A DNA stretch of 64,000 nt from Ascaris suum (Eukaryota; Nematoda; Chromadorea; Rhabditida; Ascarididae), in NCBI GenBank assembly GCA_013433145.1, contig CM024170.1, positions 9,125,366 to 9,189,365 on the forward strand, given 5' to 3'. A program made the position numbers and the translations under genes. The notes below the pieces were generated by a model, which saw only the letters and a program-made list of their open reading frames with translations, ran no database searches and was not told the DNA's origin. Of the stretch, positions 1 to 9,835 are shown in pieces. Each line of letters begins with the position of its first letter. The first letter of the stretch is position 1.

Positions 1-300
1 TTCGACACAGTCATACCTTGGTTTTTGTTTGCGCCTTAGAAAGCTTGAGGATAACGGTCCTCAGCGTTTCTTGCACTTGCTTTTCTTCAGGTTCAACATT
101 TCCTGCATTTCATGTTGGCGGTCGCCATCTTGCCCTCTCTTCTTGATCACTGCACTGATTTGGTTAACTTTTCTTAAGAATAAATGCTAAAGTTTTGAGG
201 GCAGCTACTTCGATTTCCTTTCAAATCACCAGATACATCATCTTCCCCTCTTCGTCTTGAATATTAGCTTTTCCATCGAGGAGCATGAATAATTCAGACC
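1..300. other. Window edge with open frames on both strands
   Basis: No single gene can be fixed here. On the minus strand a possible exon runs from 102 to 17, between an acceptor ending TGCAG and the donor AAG|GTATGA; its peptide is acidic and helical in look (VEPEEKQVQETLRTVILKLS). Also on the minus strand, near 240-300, a short frame resembling half an ankyrin repeat (MLLDGKANIQDEEGK) ends at a stop. On the plus strand a strong acceptor, CTTTTCTTCAG, ends at 90 and is followed by an open frame. The two readings exclude each other, and the missing flank would be needed to choose. Confidence 0.2.
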
Positions 301-338
301 TCAAAGGCTGTGTTTAAGCAAAATGCTGTTCACTTAAG

Positions 339-498
339 GGGTCAGAGGAAGCTTCGGCTGCACTAATTGGCAACAGCGAAAAAACATCAAAGACGAAATC
401 AGACAACGTCGAGGTGACAGGTGATGCGAAGGACACAAAGGAGGTTGGAGAGCGTGCTGATTTACCTGCGCCGACAGAAAAGCAAATGGATAAGCGAG
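339..498 (+). CDS. Candidate linker exon of an HP1-like gene
   Basis: This is an open frame of about 53 codons ending at the donor CGAG|GTATGT. It encodes a charged, low-complexity segment rich in Ser, Lys, Glu and Asp (for example NSEKTSKTKSDNVEVT). That is what the hinge between chromodomain and chromo shadow domain of HP1 proteins usually looks like. The donor leaves one base of a codon, and the acceptor ending at 975 supplies the other two, so the frame joins directly to the chromo shadow exon. The exon start is uncertain: acceptors end at 338 (TTAAG) and 345 (GTCAG), and both keep frame. The N-terminal chromodomain is not seen and would lie to the left of the window. That it belongs to the next exon is inferred from phase and composition. 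Confidence 0.4.
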
Positions 499-975
499 GT
501 ATGTACTTTCCAGTTTTAAAGGCGTTGTTGGAGCTGAGTCACTCAGTATATCTGCCGTTGTAGAAATGTAGCCAACAAAAGAACTGAAATTGCAGACCTT
601 ATGCGCAGAATTCTTTCAAGTGAATCCTCAAACATTTAAGGGTACTTCGATACGGCGAGGACCTGTGTGGAGAGCTCAGTGACGAAACTGGAGAGGGACT
701 GAAGGATGTAGAGAAGGGGAAGGAAGGAAAAAGAAGGTTAATTTTCTGGTTAGAATTGCTGAAATTTTCAAAAACAGTGAACTTCGGGTTACTCTCAGAG
801 CCGAGCTCAACCTCAAAGCTCTCTCCAGAGAATTTTTTCGCGCGTATTGGGTGGCTCATCTGTTATAAAAATGAGTGCTATTTGTATTTTGAGGAGAACT
901 GAAACACCTGTTAAGCGCTTAAGATAGCACTTAACTATTGTAGTTTTCATTTTATTGGTCATATGGAAAGTTCAG
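499..975 (+). other. Intron of HP1-like gene, possibly with a skipped exon
   Basis: GTATGT at 499 and TTCAG ending at 975 bound a 477 bp intron. Inside, around 680-735, is a short charged open stretch (SDETGEGLKDVEKGKEGKRR) that could be an additional hinge exon. Its left edge GGAG|AG would keep frame, but its right edge (AAG|GTTAAT) is phase 2 and does not fit the acceptor at 975. The minus-strand open frame at 599-859 overlaps it and has no independent support. Confidence 0.35.
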
Positions 976-1289
976 TTACACATGTTGCAGATGATAGTGT
1001 GAAAGAGCTGAGGAAGCAACCGGAAAAAAGGTCATTGAAAGAAAGTGTTGCGAACGAGAGGAGTGTCGTTCCGCAAAGAGCGGTTGGTGTCTATGGGGTG
1101 CACGAAGGGTTCAAAATCTCCAAAGTGGTTGGTATTTGGCGGGATGCCGGCGATCAGTCAGTGAGCGCGGTTGTTCAGTACGATGACCTGAGCTTTGAGG
1201 TCATTCCCACTGAAGTACTCATCGATTTCGCTCCGAAGGTATACTTTGTGATTGGACAACAACGGCGGAAACTATTTGTCGGGACCTAA
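976..1289 (+). CDS. HP1-like protein, C-terminal exon with chromo shadow domain
   Basis: The exon encodes about 104 residues and ends in TAA. Residues 1-44 are basic and acidic linker. Residues 45-101 fit the chromo shadow domain of heterochromatin protein 1: GF-x3-SKVVGIWRDAGD at the start (compare the family's EKIIGATDSSG), a central strand VSAVVQYDD, then FEVIPTEV and PKVYFVIGQQRRKLF, matching the family pattern in which V-P is followed by P-Q-[VI] and an aromatic/basic tail. In known HP1 proteins this domain dimerises and binds PxVxL peptides, and the protein packages silent chromatin in the nucleus. A methionine at 963 could start a short protein, but it lies upstream of the acceptor TTCAG ending at 975, and a chromo shadow domain alone is unusual, so I prefer an internal exon. 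Alternatives are another chromo-shadow protein or a decayed copy; I see no frameshift. Confidence 0.7.
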
Positions 1290-1479
1290 AGTAGATGGTT
1301 CTAAGAAAAACCTAGGATGAACCTAAAGTGACACTTCTGGTGTTGGGTTACTGCTCTCCGACTATCCACTCGATGCTAAAATGGATGCAGAAATGTTCGT
1401 CTAGGCTCGTTTTACACATCACTTATGTTTCCCGTTTTCTTCTTTCTTTTGAAATTTGTGAGTATATGGTTTTGACAGC

Positions 1480-1489
1480 AATAAATAAA
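1480..1489 (+). terminator. Candidate poly(A) signals for HP1-like gene
   Basis: Two overlapping AATAAA hexamers lie about 190-200 nt after the stop codon of the chromo shadow exon. The position suits a nematode 3' UTR of ordinary length. Confidence 0.4.
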
Positions 1490-2631
1490 TTAGATTATTC
1501 GAGAGATAGCTGTCCAAACCATGACCTTTGAATCAGCCATTAGCACATGAAATCAGAAACATTTTCGGGATTCTCCTTTCTTATGAGATGAAGTCTAATT
1601 GAGAAAGTCCATAACCACAGCAATGCTTAAGGACTTGGCGTTAGGAGGGTTTTATGAAATGAAGTTGTCATTCAAGTTTATTATTGGAGTGTTTGAATAT
1701 AAGTTCCGTTTTTCAGGAATTACTATCTTTCTACGAAAGTAAAATAAAGATCGAGTGACGAGCAGGTCAGATGTCCGATTCAGATTTAGGCCCGTAAAAC
1801 ATTTCTTTGAGCATTGCGGCTATCACAGTTGTTGTCATTATGGCTTGCGATACAGGTTCCCTTTGTGTTCGTTTTTATCGCTTTGTTCATTTTGTCGACC
1901 GGTTTTTAAAGGTTCGGTTGGAAGGTTGGTAAGTTGTTGGGGAAATTTCATCTCAAGTTTCATTATCTGTTTCGAGTTTCTCTTCCCTGCCCTCACATTC
2001 ATCTCTCTTTAGATATTATTACTGTAGAACTCTAGAATTTATGTAAGCATCGCGTCGATCGCACGGATAGGTGAAGCCATGATCGTTATGCAGATTAGCA
2101 CTATCTAAGTCTTCCATAATTTGCATACTTACTTGTAAGCGATTTGTTTTTTACGTAGCATCGACAAATAGATTTTTTTTATATCGTCTTATATTGAGCA
2201 TATGTTCACTCATTTTATTCTGCTTTTATTGTTTAAAACTTTGCAAGGGGATTATTCAGTTGTTATTGAATTGATCGTTTATAGCTGAACATATGTTTGT
2301 ACAAATGTATAAGTTGCGACCTGCGTCTCCAAAATTTTTAGGCGCAGTGGTTAATATACGGTTACTAGAACATATGAATGCAGTAAAAAACTTTATGAAC
2401 GACTAAGATAAAAGGAATCACACTTGGCAGCGTTTTTTTACTTCTGCTTTTGTAATTTTTATTGCTTAATATTTACTAATGCTGCGAGGCCATCGGCTGT
2501 GGAAAGTTCATAGTCCCTTGAAGAAATTTACTAAACGAGGCGCAATCAGTTTGAGAAAATTTGTACCCACATGTTTTTAATGCTTACAGAATTAATTAGC
2601 TATCTAATTCTATAAAGACGAAACGCAAAGA
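1490..2631. other. Intergenic tract
   Basis: AT-rich. A short hydrophobic open stretch (about 1815-1910, +) has no usable start. Near 2341-2362 the string GGCGCAGTGGTTAATA resembles the 5' part (A box) of a tRNA, but I find no matching B box or acceptor stem, so at most it is a tRNA-derived fragment. Confidence 0.3.
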
Positions 2632-2835
2632 ATGAACGGAATGGAGGGAGGTATAGGAAAGATGACCGTCTCAGCGTCCTTGATGATCCCTTTTGCTTTA
2701 CTTCTGGCTCGGAGGGGAGGGGATTTCACATTCGGTCATCTCTGCATTAGGGACTTTTTGAAAATTATCCGATCGCTTCGAACCTGCAATGCTTCTAGCC
2801 TCTTCGGGATGCGTCTAGCTTTAGCACGTTCTCAG
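2632..2835 (+). CDS. Candidate first exon, unknown protein
   Basis: An ATG-started frame of 68 codons runs to a CAG|GTATTT donor in phase 0. The peptide has a short hydrophobic run (SLMIPFALLLA) near residue 15, then a basic region. I do not recognise it. The nearest downstream acceptor, at 2979, would in this phase give a 24-residue tail, whereas the longer frame there needs a different phase, so the two-exon model is unproven. Confidence 0.2.
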
Positions 2836-2979
2836 GTATTTTTTGAAAAAAGCTCTGCGACGCCCCAATGCTCGGAGCAAGCCAGTGCAGTTATATGTTT
2901 CCCAAATCGTAAACTGTAATAACATGTAAATTGCGGTCTTTATATTCATAATAAAACTAATTTTATGGCTTTTGTGCAG

Positions 2980-3169
2980 TTTCTTCTTAGCGATCACGCG
3001 CGATGGTTATGTGGAAAGAAGTTGTCTTTGGGAATATGTGGGAAAGAAGAATGATAATGGCGGATGCAGAAAAAGGTTAGGCGCGCTGGTTCTGGCGCAG
3101 TTTTTCAAACCGGAGATGGTGCCGCTTTTCTTAGAAGCTGTGGTCATTAAAAAAAGGCGTTTCATCTAG
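2980..3169 (+). CDS. Candidate terminal exon, unknown protein
   Basis: A good acceptor (GGCTTTTGTGCAG) ends at 2979. It is followed, in phase 2, by 62 open codons to TAG. The peptide is mixed and protein-like, with a Gly/Lys/Asn-rich middle (GKKNDNGGCRKRLGALVLAQ) and a basic end (IKKRRFI). No domain is recognised. No donor of matching phase is identified in the upstream open frame at 2632-2835. It could also be a chance frame. Confidence 0.3.
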
Positions 3170-3586
3170 ATTTCTGGCTTACATCAAAACTGCAACTTCC
3201 TTTCCGGTGTCAAATACCGAAGAGCGCAGCGAGCAAGAGCGAAACTTGGACTCCGATTGTCAGTGATCCTTGCAGGCTGTAGCAAGCGATGATATTTGCA
3301 AGAGGTATAGGTCAATAAATCGAACCACTTTTTTAAATTGGGAATTCACCTCATTTGAATCTTGATCCACGAGTTGCTCCTGTGAATACTCACTCCGTAG
3401 TAGAAATATGTGTTGAATCAATGCCAAGAATACCAAGACTTCAGCTGTTATCACTTTGTCGCAGAGGTAACGAATTTGATCCTTTGAGTTGGATTAGAAA
3501 AGGCCTTCGTTAACAGAATGGTCAATGCTGCACCTTTGATCTCAGGATGCTAAACCTTTTATTATGATTTGTAATTGCTGTTGCAG

Positions 3587-3652
3587 GTGAAAGTTGTTCC
3601 TAAGCAGTTGTGGTATGGACCACAGATATTCGTTGATTCTCTTGTGGTCTAA
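3587..3652 (+). CDS. Candidate short terminal exon, weakly chromo-shadow-like
   Basis: The acceptor TTGCTGTTGCAG ends at 3586 and is followed in phase 0 by 21 codons and TAA. The peptide VKVVPKQLWYGPQIFVDSLV has the spacing of the end of a chromo shadow domain (V-P, then P-Q-I plus hydrophobics). The HP1-like exon lies 2.3 kb upstream on the same strand, so a decayed tandem copy is possible. The match is short and could be chance. On the opposite strand (3454-3260) and in another plus frame (about 3331-3510) there are other open stretches that I cannot rank. Confidence 0.25.
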   Translation: MKVVPKQLWYGPQIFVDSLVV

Positions 3653-3901
3653 GCCGAAAGTGTACTTTAGGTGGATTTGTCATTCGGTTACCGTGGCTGC
3701 TCACTTCATTTCCCTGTGTTGCAGTCTTAAGGCACGCACGTTAACCTGTTGTGGTACTTCTCAACTTGCTTTATTTATTGATCGATTTTTCGGTTTCTGC
3801 TAATATGTTTGACGAGTTCCATAAATCTGTTTTTTTTTGTGTATTAATGAGTGGATTTCGGTTGTTAGCGTTTTGCTGAAAATATGAGAAGCTTAAAGCA
3901 T

Positions 3902-4457
3902 TTATACAACAAAATGAAAAATGGATTGATGCATTTGTTCGATACTCAGGAAATGAACATTTGATGTCCTTTCCAACGTTATGGCAAACATACTTGATGA
4001 ATATTTTTGCATAATCTTCCGTAGAGTCATCCGATCAACGCTTGTAAAACCCCTATTTGCTAAGGGTTTTTTTTTTCTTGAAGGGAATGTAGTCGATACA
4101 CTGTCGACTAAAGGGCGTATCGAGGCAATCACGCTATCAAGATTTCTCAATTTGCATAATAATGTTTGCGATATTCTCTCCCATGAAGGCACCGATTTTA
4201 TCGTTGTGGCTAGTCGGTGGAAAGAACTAGTTGCAAACATATCCCGATACCGTCTCCTTAATATTAGAATAAAATTGATCCCTCGCCCCCCAAAAAACCG
4301 TATGACCCTGTATATGGAATGGCGGAAAACGGGAGGTATTGCTCGTTTATATGTTTGCAGTGCTTTGAGTTTCGTGGGAATTTTAGAAGGCACTTATTGC
4401 CAGCTGTGCACTTGTTGCTGTTGCAAGCGTAATCTTTCTGGTTGGCGGTTCACTTAA
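3902..4457. other. Long open frames on both strands, unassigned
   Basis: This is the longest open stretch in the window: 158 codons on plus (ATG at 3981, TAA at 4455) and 163 on minus (4393 to 3902) share the same DNA. The plus reading has a hydrophobic segment followed by a Cys cluster (CQLCTCCCCKR) near its end; the minus reading is basic. Neither matches a family I know. A run of nine to ten T at about 4067-4076 lies inside both frames and would be a frameshift hotspot. At most one strand is coding, and I cannot say which. Confidence 0.25.
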
Positions 4458-4764
4458 TGTAGTGGTTATGTGGACTTATTAGGACAATACAGTTAAGATG
4501 CTAAGTTTAGTGATAATTGAATTTTTTACAGTACAATAAACCGGTCTTAGTTGATTAGTATGTAATTGTCAGGGGATAAGACCAATTGTAATTGGTGTGC
4601 AGAGGTTAAAGTATACTTGTATTCTAGAAGTCACCGCAAAATGTTGTTGCACTGATCGAGCAGATCAGTGAATATTCGAAGCAGTGAACGGATAGCTTCT
4701 TCCTTCTTATTATCTGATTTATTTCGTTCCTTACTACTTCCAATTTTTCGCCAGCAGTTTTGCA

Positions 4765-5100
4765 CCATCTTACTTTATTTATTTTTTTGTTATTTTATCC
4801 AAAGTTCCTTTCTTTTGCTGTTATATTCTTCTGAATCAACTGCTGGATTAAGTCCCCTTTTAATACTTTTTATCTTTTTCCTTTTGCATATTAAAGAAAA
4901 TTTTCAATCTTTACTTCAGCGCATGATCCACCAACTCATGTCACCAAAAAGTCGGAGGCCTAACGACGAATAATTATATTTTAACAAACAATTGTATAAA
5001 GGTGACTTCTACCTTAATATTCGCCTCCTCTATTCGAGTATTTAAGCAGTAACATGCATCATTGTATACTATCGTTAGTAATGCATTAAATGCACATTAC
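4765..5100 (+). repeat. Dispersed diverged repeat, copy A
   Basis: This segment aligns, same orientation, with 16185-16500. Matching blocks include AATCAACTGCTGGATTA vs AATCATCTGCTGGATTA, AGGCCTAACGACGAATAAT vs AAGCCTAACGAAGAATAAT, CTATTCGAGTAT vs TTATTCGAGTAT and TATACTATCGTTAGTAATGC vs TATACTATCGTTAATAATGC. Roughly 70% identity by eye with small gaps. No shared reading frame survives, so it is probably an old non-coding element or a duplicated regulatory/UTR segment. No terminal inverted repeats or target-site duplications are evident. Confidence 0.6.
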
Positions 5101-5325
5101 TATGCAACGTACGTATGCCTGACTTTGCGCTTTTTATGGGCATACGATAAGAGGAGTAGTGCAACAAAAGAAATCGAATATCTTTGCTTTATCTTTAAAA
5201 TGTTTGCGATGGTGTTGTCAGCAGTTGTTGAAGTGGAACGCCGCATAGAGTTTATTGAATTCGTGATTGGAAAGCAAATACACAATAAGAAAACATAAAC
5301 GATCTCAGTACAACGCACTCATCAC

Positions 5326-5345
5326 TCGCGATGAAGGCATCGCGA
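5326..5345. repeat. Perfect short hairpin with outer pairing
   Basis: TCGCGATG-AAGG-CATCGCGA is an 8 bp perfect stem with a 4 nt loop. Outer arms ATCTCA (5302-5307) and TGAGAT (5353-5358) also pair. The GC-rich stem stands out in an AT-rich region. Function unknown. Confidence 0.6.
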
Positions 5346-5584
5346 AGATAATTTGAGATGCGTTCGTTTATACTCGTCGGAGCGTTTTTTTCTTTAATTA
5401 ATACTGCACTGAGAAGGTAATAGCGTTGTGCATTTTCCATTATAAATTCTGAGTAGATTTAAAAAACTGAAATAGTTTCCTTCTTTTATTTTATTATTAA
5501 TTTTTGAGTTCATAGATCATATTATTCTCAATGTATTTTTCTTGCAGTTTGAATTTAGAGAAAAATGTCGGATTAGCATGCACT

Positions 5585-5599
5585 CACACACACACACAC
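5585..5599. repeat. Short CA microsatellite
   Basis: Seven to eight CA units. No gene nearby is supported. Confidence 0.7.
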
Positions 5600-5639
5600 G
5601 ACGCTCATTCGCTCAAATATGAGCACCGTTAATCAAAAA

Positions 5640-6495
5640 AAAGGGAAGAAGCTTAACACACCCCAGAAGAGACTGTTCTGGTTACGAGAACATAGATAAA
5701 GCGAAGCGAAGCGTCGAAATTAAAGAAGCAAATAGTTCGCGAGCGCAGAAAGCCATTCATTTAGTTTCTAGACGAACACAACACTTAAGTGAATAAAAAT
5801 GGCGAGTCGACAAAAAAATACAAAACTAGGCGTCGTTTTTTTCTTGCTTTGCTGTACATAATGGCAGTTTTATTTAATCGACAGTCGTTTATATGGACTT
5901 CTTTCAATCGTTTTTTTTTCAATATATAAAAGTGGGCAATTTTTGGAAGGGTTTTTTCAATCCATTATTATTATCACTATTAATCAGTGATTTCGCTGAT
6001 AAAAGTCGACTGTACAATTTTCGTCATTTCAACATTTCAAGGGCCATTAGGAGGTTTTATGACTAACAATCATAGTACATTATGACCGCAGGAGTGCAAC
6101 GTTTCGGTCACTATGAAATCGACGTTGATCAGCGAGCAGTATCATATATCATATCACCGGTATCGAGGTTTATAATGGTAGACCTCTGTATAAGTATATG
6201 AATATAAGAATTTTGAAATGAAGCTAGGCTTATTGGGCACTAAAGGAGATTCGAATTATTTCCTGGAAATGTCCGCAGTTATTTTCAAGAATTAATTTCG
6301 GTTGTTTCTTCCAGCAAAAATGGCAGATATCGTGGAAATAATAGCAGTATTTTTTATGCTTCATCGTTGAGAGAAGTCCAGAAGCGTAACTGTTCACTTC
6401 ACAAAACACCTGTCGGATAATAGTGGCAGGTTGACGCTTTATCGCTTGGTCGTAGATTGCGAACGAATTGCCCGCAGGGTTTGTGCTTATAAATG
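5640..6495. other. Intergenic / 3' flank of the Tyr-rich gene
   Basis: AT-rich with no supported coding frame. It would hold the 3' UTR of the minus-strand gene that ends at 6496. TTTATT and TTTATA strings are present, but no single poly(A) site can be chosen. Confidence 0.3.
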
Positions 6496-6607
6496 TTAAT
6501 AGTAGGGCGTCCAGTATGTCGATAGGCGGCTTGTATAGGCACGCGGACGGTAACTGTTGTAATGTCGTAAACCACTGTTACCATAATATGTCCAGTACCA
6601 TGGAGAA
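6496..6607 (-). CDS. Tyr/Arg/Ser-rich protein, terminal exon
   Basis: The exon starts after the acceptor AATTTCAG and gives one base to a split codon, then 36 codons and TAA. The peptide is strikingly aromatic: SPWYWTYYGNSGLRHYNSYR followed by PRAYTSRLSTYWTPYY at the C-terminus, about a third Tyr or Trp. Composition and phase match the exon at 6978-7205, which ends with the donor AG|GTACAA in phase 2. I do not recognise the family. Tyr/Arg-rich low-complexity tails of this kind occur in nematode structural proteins such as cuticle or muscle-associated proteins, but that is inference only. An alternative upstream donor, TGGAG|GTCACA, is in the same phase and would shorten the previous exon by a few residues. 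Confidence 0.6.
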
Positions 6608-6977
6608 CTGAAATTAATATCTGTAGAGATGCCATGAATTCCCTGTTGATTTGTGACGGGGAAAAGTCGAGGAAAGGTCCAACTTATTAAAAGCTTGTTT
6701 TATTAACTGCAGGCCGGTTTTCACTGCCATTTCATTGAAACATCATTCGCTGTTAGTGGCAATTTATACTGCATATTAAGTGATAGGAGAGCATCATGTT
6801 CCACCACTTTAACGAACACTGCAGTGTAGACACATCACAGACCACAGAGGTAGGGAGAAGGTGATTGAGTTTGAGGAAAAATTATTGATTGAAGTCTGAC
6901 TCACACATTAATTGTAAGTGTTTATCGAGATCGGCACTATTGTTGGGGCGAACACTGAAATTGTGGATTTGTTGTAC

Positions 6978-7205
6978 CTGGCTACGTGTGACCTCCAGAA
7001 GTGATAATTGCTTAGAGAGCGTGGTCGGGATGCTATGTCATAGCTGTGCTCAGCGGCCATATATGTATAGCCAGAATAGCCACGTCGAGTGGTCATCGTC
7101 CTTGCTTCAGCAGCCATCGTTGGTGGCGTATAGAATGACGTATTCCCGTAGATACGCGTATACGAGTATGGACGTGACGAGTTATAGTCACGTGAATACA
7201 GATAC
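6978..7205 (-). CDS. Tyr/Arg/Ser-rich protein, internal exon
   Basis: The exon begins after the acceptor CATCTTTTAG with one base completing a codon, then 75 codons, and ends in two bases at AG|GTACAA. The peptide starts YLYSRDYNSSRPYSYTRIYG and continues with Thr/Met/Ala (PPTMAAEARTMTTRRGYSGY), then SYDIASRPRSLSNYHFW. It has no hydrophobic segment and no Cys, and is basic. Phases 2 and 2 fit both neighbours (9672-9835 upstream, 6496-6607 downstream). An ATG at 7226-7228 in the same frame could start a short protein instead, but the acceptor just inside it and the matching composition upstream favour an internal exon. The plus-strand frame over the same bases is its shadow. Confidence 0.55.
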
Positions 7206-7371
7206 CTAAAAGATGACCTTATTCGCATATCCGACTGCCGTTTCTTCAGTTTCTATGTCCGCTTCTGTGAAACACATAAGAACTTTTGTGAAATGCATGC
7301 TTTGTAAGGGGTGATTTTCTTATCAGAGCGGAAATGAGGCAGTCTGCGGTAGAGGTAGGTATTCGGTTGAA

Positions 7372-7488
<117 letters not shown>

Positions 7489-7792
7489 CGTGAAATGTAG
7501 TTTTGCTACATGAAGCGACATAATGTGCCACCGAAAGTCAGATCTTTGCAAAATAACTTCAGAAGGCTATAAGAAAAGAAAAAAGCTGAGGATGAAATAT
7601 GACGTTGGCATTGAAAAGAATGATGAAAAAGAAAACCTAGGTGGATGTTGGAGCCGTCAACAAGGAAGACGATGCAGTGTATAGGTGTTCGAACGTTAAA
7701 TCTAATGCAGTGTGGGAAAGAACAGCTGCTCAATGTAACGACAGCACACTTCAGTGAAATTTGCAGGTCATGAGGAATGGGAGGTCGCTCCA

Positions 7793-7829
7793 ACAATAGA
7801 ATCGATTCCGAAGAATTCGATTCTATTGT
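7793..7829. repeat. Inverted repeat / hairpin, 13 bp arms
   Basis: ACAATAGAATCGA pairs perfectly with TCGATTCTATTGT across an 11 nt centre that itself can pair TTC with GAA. It lies in the intron of the Tyr-rich gene. It could be the core of a small palindromic element; no flanking duplication is visible. Confidence 0.7.
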
Positions 7830-9671
7830 CTCGAAGAATCTCCACATCTCCAAGGTGGAAGTTGCTAAATGAGTTAAAGTGTTGTTGACGATGCAGATAA
7901 CAATGCATTTTGACGCTAAAGTTGAGTATCTATTTAAAAAGCAGGAATACTTGTAATATTGCCTAAGAAAGAGTAATCCTCTATCAAGAAGCTATCATAT
8001 TATGATAAAAAGCGCTCCAACAGAACATAATCGTTTTTTTCATATCATGGGGGATGCAGTTTTGCAGAAGAAAATAACTTAAATCATAATGCCCACAAGT
8101 ATGAAATAACATCCACAGATACGATCGCTGAAGGGAATATTTGCGAATGTTTTGCAAATGCTGAAGGGAATGATAAAGTGATGTCATTAATCCGCCGTCT
8201 AAGCCTTAAGACTCATAGTGAAAACAACACCACACTTTAGGCACTGCCATAGCTCAGAACATTTTCATGTTAAGCTAGTTTATCAGCGGTTAAAAGCTTT
8301 TACAGTTTTATAGACCAAGCTTAAGAGCATCACCTCAGGTCGAAGAAATCGTCGCTGATATCATTAGGCGAATATGGCATTTGTTTGAGAACACTAAGGA
8401 AGTTATGTTGAGTAATGAGGCCGTTATTCATTTTTGAGAGATGCTACTAGTGGAGGGACAGTGGCTCGGCCTATAGTAAATAGCGTTTGAGTACACACTA
8501 AACTAGCCGACATCGCTGCAAAGTATTGCGAAGGGGAAAGCTGAATTTATTCAAAGGTATGCTTGGTGTACACTTAGTGCTGTTCTCCACCTCGCTTCAT
8601 AGTCAACAGTCGTCGTGTAAAGACATTCTTTAGGGATGAGCCAGTCGGTTGAATTAATGGTGGGCCATGACTGTAGAATTAAAGATATGCAAAAGTGATA
8701 GTTCATTTCAATCATGAAGCCGTTTTTATCATTATCCGCATGAAAGACAATGAATGTGAACGGGTTGGCTGAAATCGTTATATTTTAGGCAGAATGGATT
8801 GTTCAAGTATACTCGCTACGTGACTGCTTCAGACAGCACCATACTAGGTAATCTTGGCTGAACTCACAAGTTGAATTTATAGTTATTACACATTTTGAAA
8901 CATTTTGCTGCATTTATCCAAGTTTTTGGTATATTCCATCGAGGATTCGAAAAGGCCATAATCCTGTTAGAGCTAAACAGCATTGAAAAGTAGCACAGTA
9001 GAATAAATAGAATGTTGCGTAATGTTTAGAGGTTCAGGAAATGATGCAAGCAACAGGGGATGAATTAAACTCACAGGTAGGCAAGACGAGCCCATTGATT
9101 ATCAAGCTGTCGTTTTTCGCTGTTATCAAACGGATGAGGGTAATATTCAGGAGGCATCTCGGGGGACGATGGGTGCCGGCGTGCAACAACGGCTTCTGGC
9201 TAACGCCTCACCATTGAGAGGAACATTTTGTTGTTGCAAGAGGTGGTAAATCAACGGCACCACAAACAAAGTACTTTGGAACACATATCGGTATCAGCCT
9301 ATACTGACGTAAACATGAAAAAGAACTGCGATTGTCGGGAAGTGTTTCGCTCTAACTTAGCTCAGTCTGTTGCTCTATCTCTCCTCTCTGCTGTTGCTGT
9401 AATAATGCGTTGAGCGAGGCGGCTTCGTATGATAGCACGTGCACGTTGCAGATCCTCAAATACACACGACTTTCGGTCAATCGAAACAAATGCAACAGAC
9501 GAATCAGCATCCACCTCTCACTCAACCCACTCTTGTCAAGTGTGCTCATGCAAGTAAAAACCCCGAAAGAATCTGATGTATACACAACTGACTGCCAAGA
9601 AGTTGGCGCTAATGCCATTTGATTATTGGCACATGCAAAGCTTTTTTGATAAGCTTAATTCGCTCGCTTAC

Positions 9672-9835
9672 TTGTGTATAGGATAAGCCCAAGTGCGAAC
9701 AGAGAACAGATCGTATTTCCTGAACGGTTGTTCCTCTTGATAGTAATGCACATTGGTGTGATAGGGTGTCGTTACTACGCCGAGGGGTGTTCGTGCGCGA
9801 TATGCGGTCAGCGGACGACGATGATCTGGCACGAA
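9672..9835 (-). CDS. Tyr/Arg/Pro-rich protein, upstream exon
   Basis: A textbook nematode acceptor (GTGTGGTTTTCAG) precedes 54 codons in phase 0, ending in two bases at the donor AA|GTAAGC. The peptide FVPDHRRPLTAYRARTPLGV continues with VTTPYHTNVHYYQEEQPFRK and YDLFSVRTWAYPIH: rich in Tyr, Arg, Pro and His, the same style as the two downstream exons. Phase 2 at its end fits the exon at 6978-7205 and completes a Lys codon. A second frame through the same exon, Ser/Arg-rich, is also open, but its composition does not continue downstream. The joined C-terminal part seen here is about 167 residues without any recognised domain. Confidence 0.5.

Noticed and set aside
9352..9618. Minus ATG frame of 88 codons and an alternative minus frame with an Arg/Ala-rich helix
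   Set aside because: Both are plausible peptides, but neither has an acceptor of matching phase for the exon at 9672-9835, while skipping them gives a clean join to 7205; plus frames overlap too.
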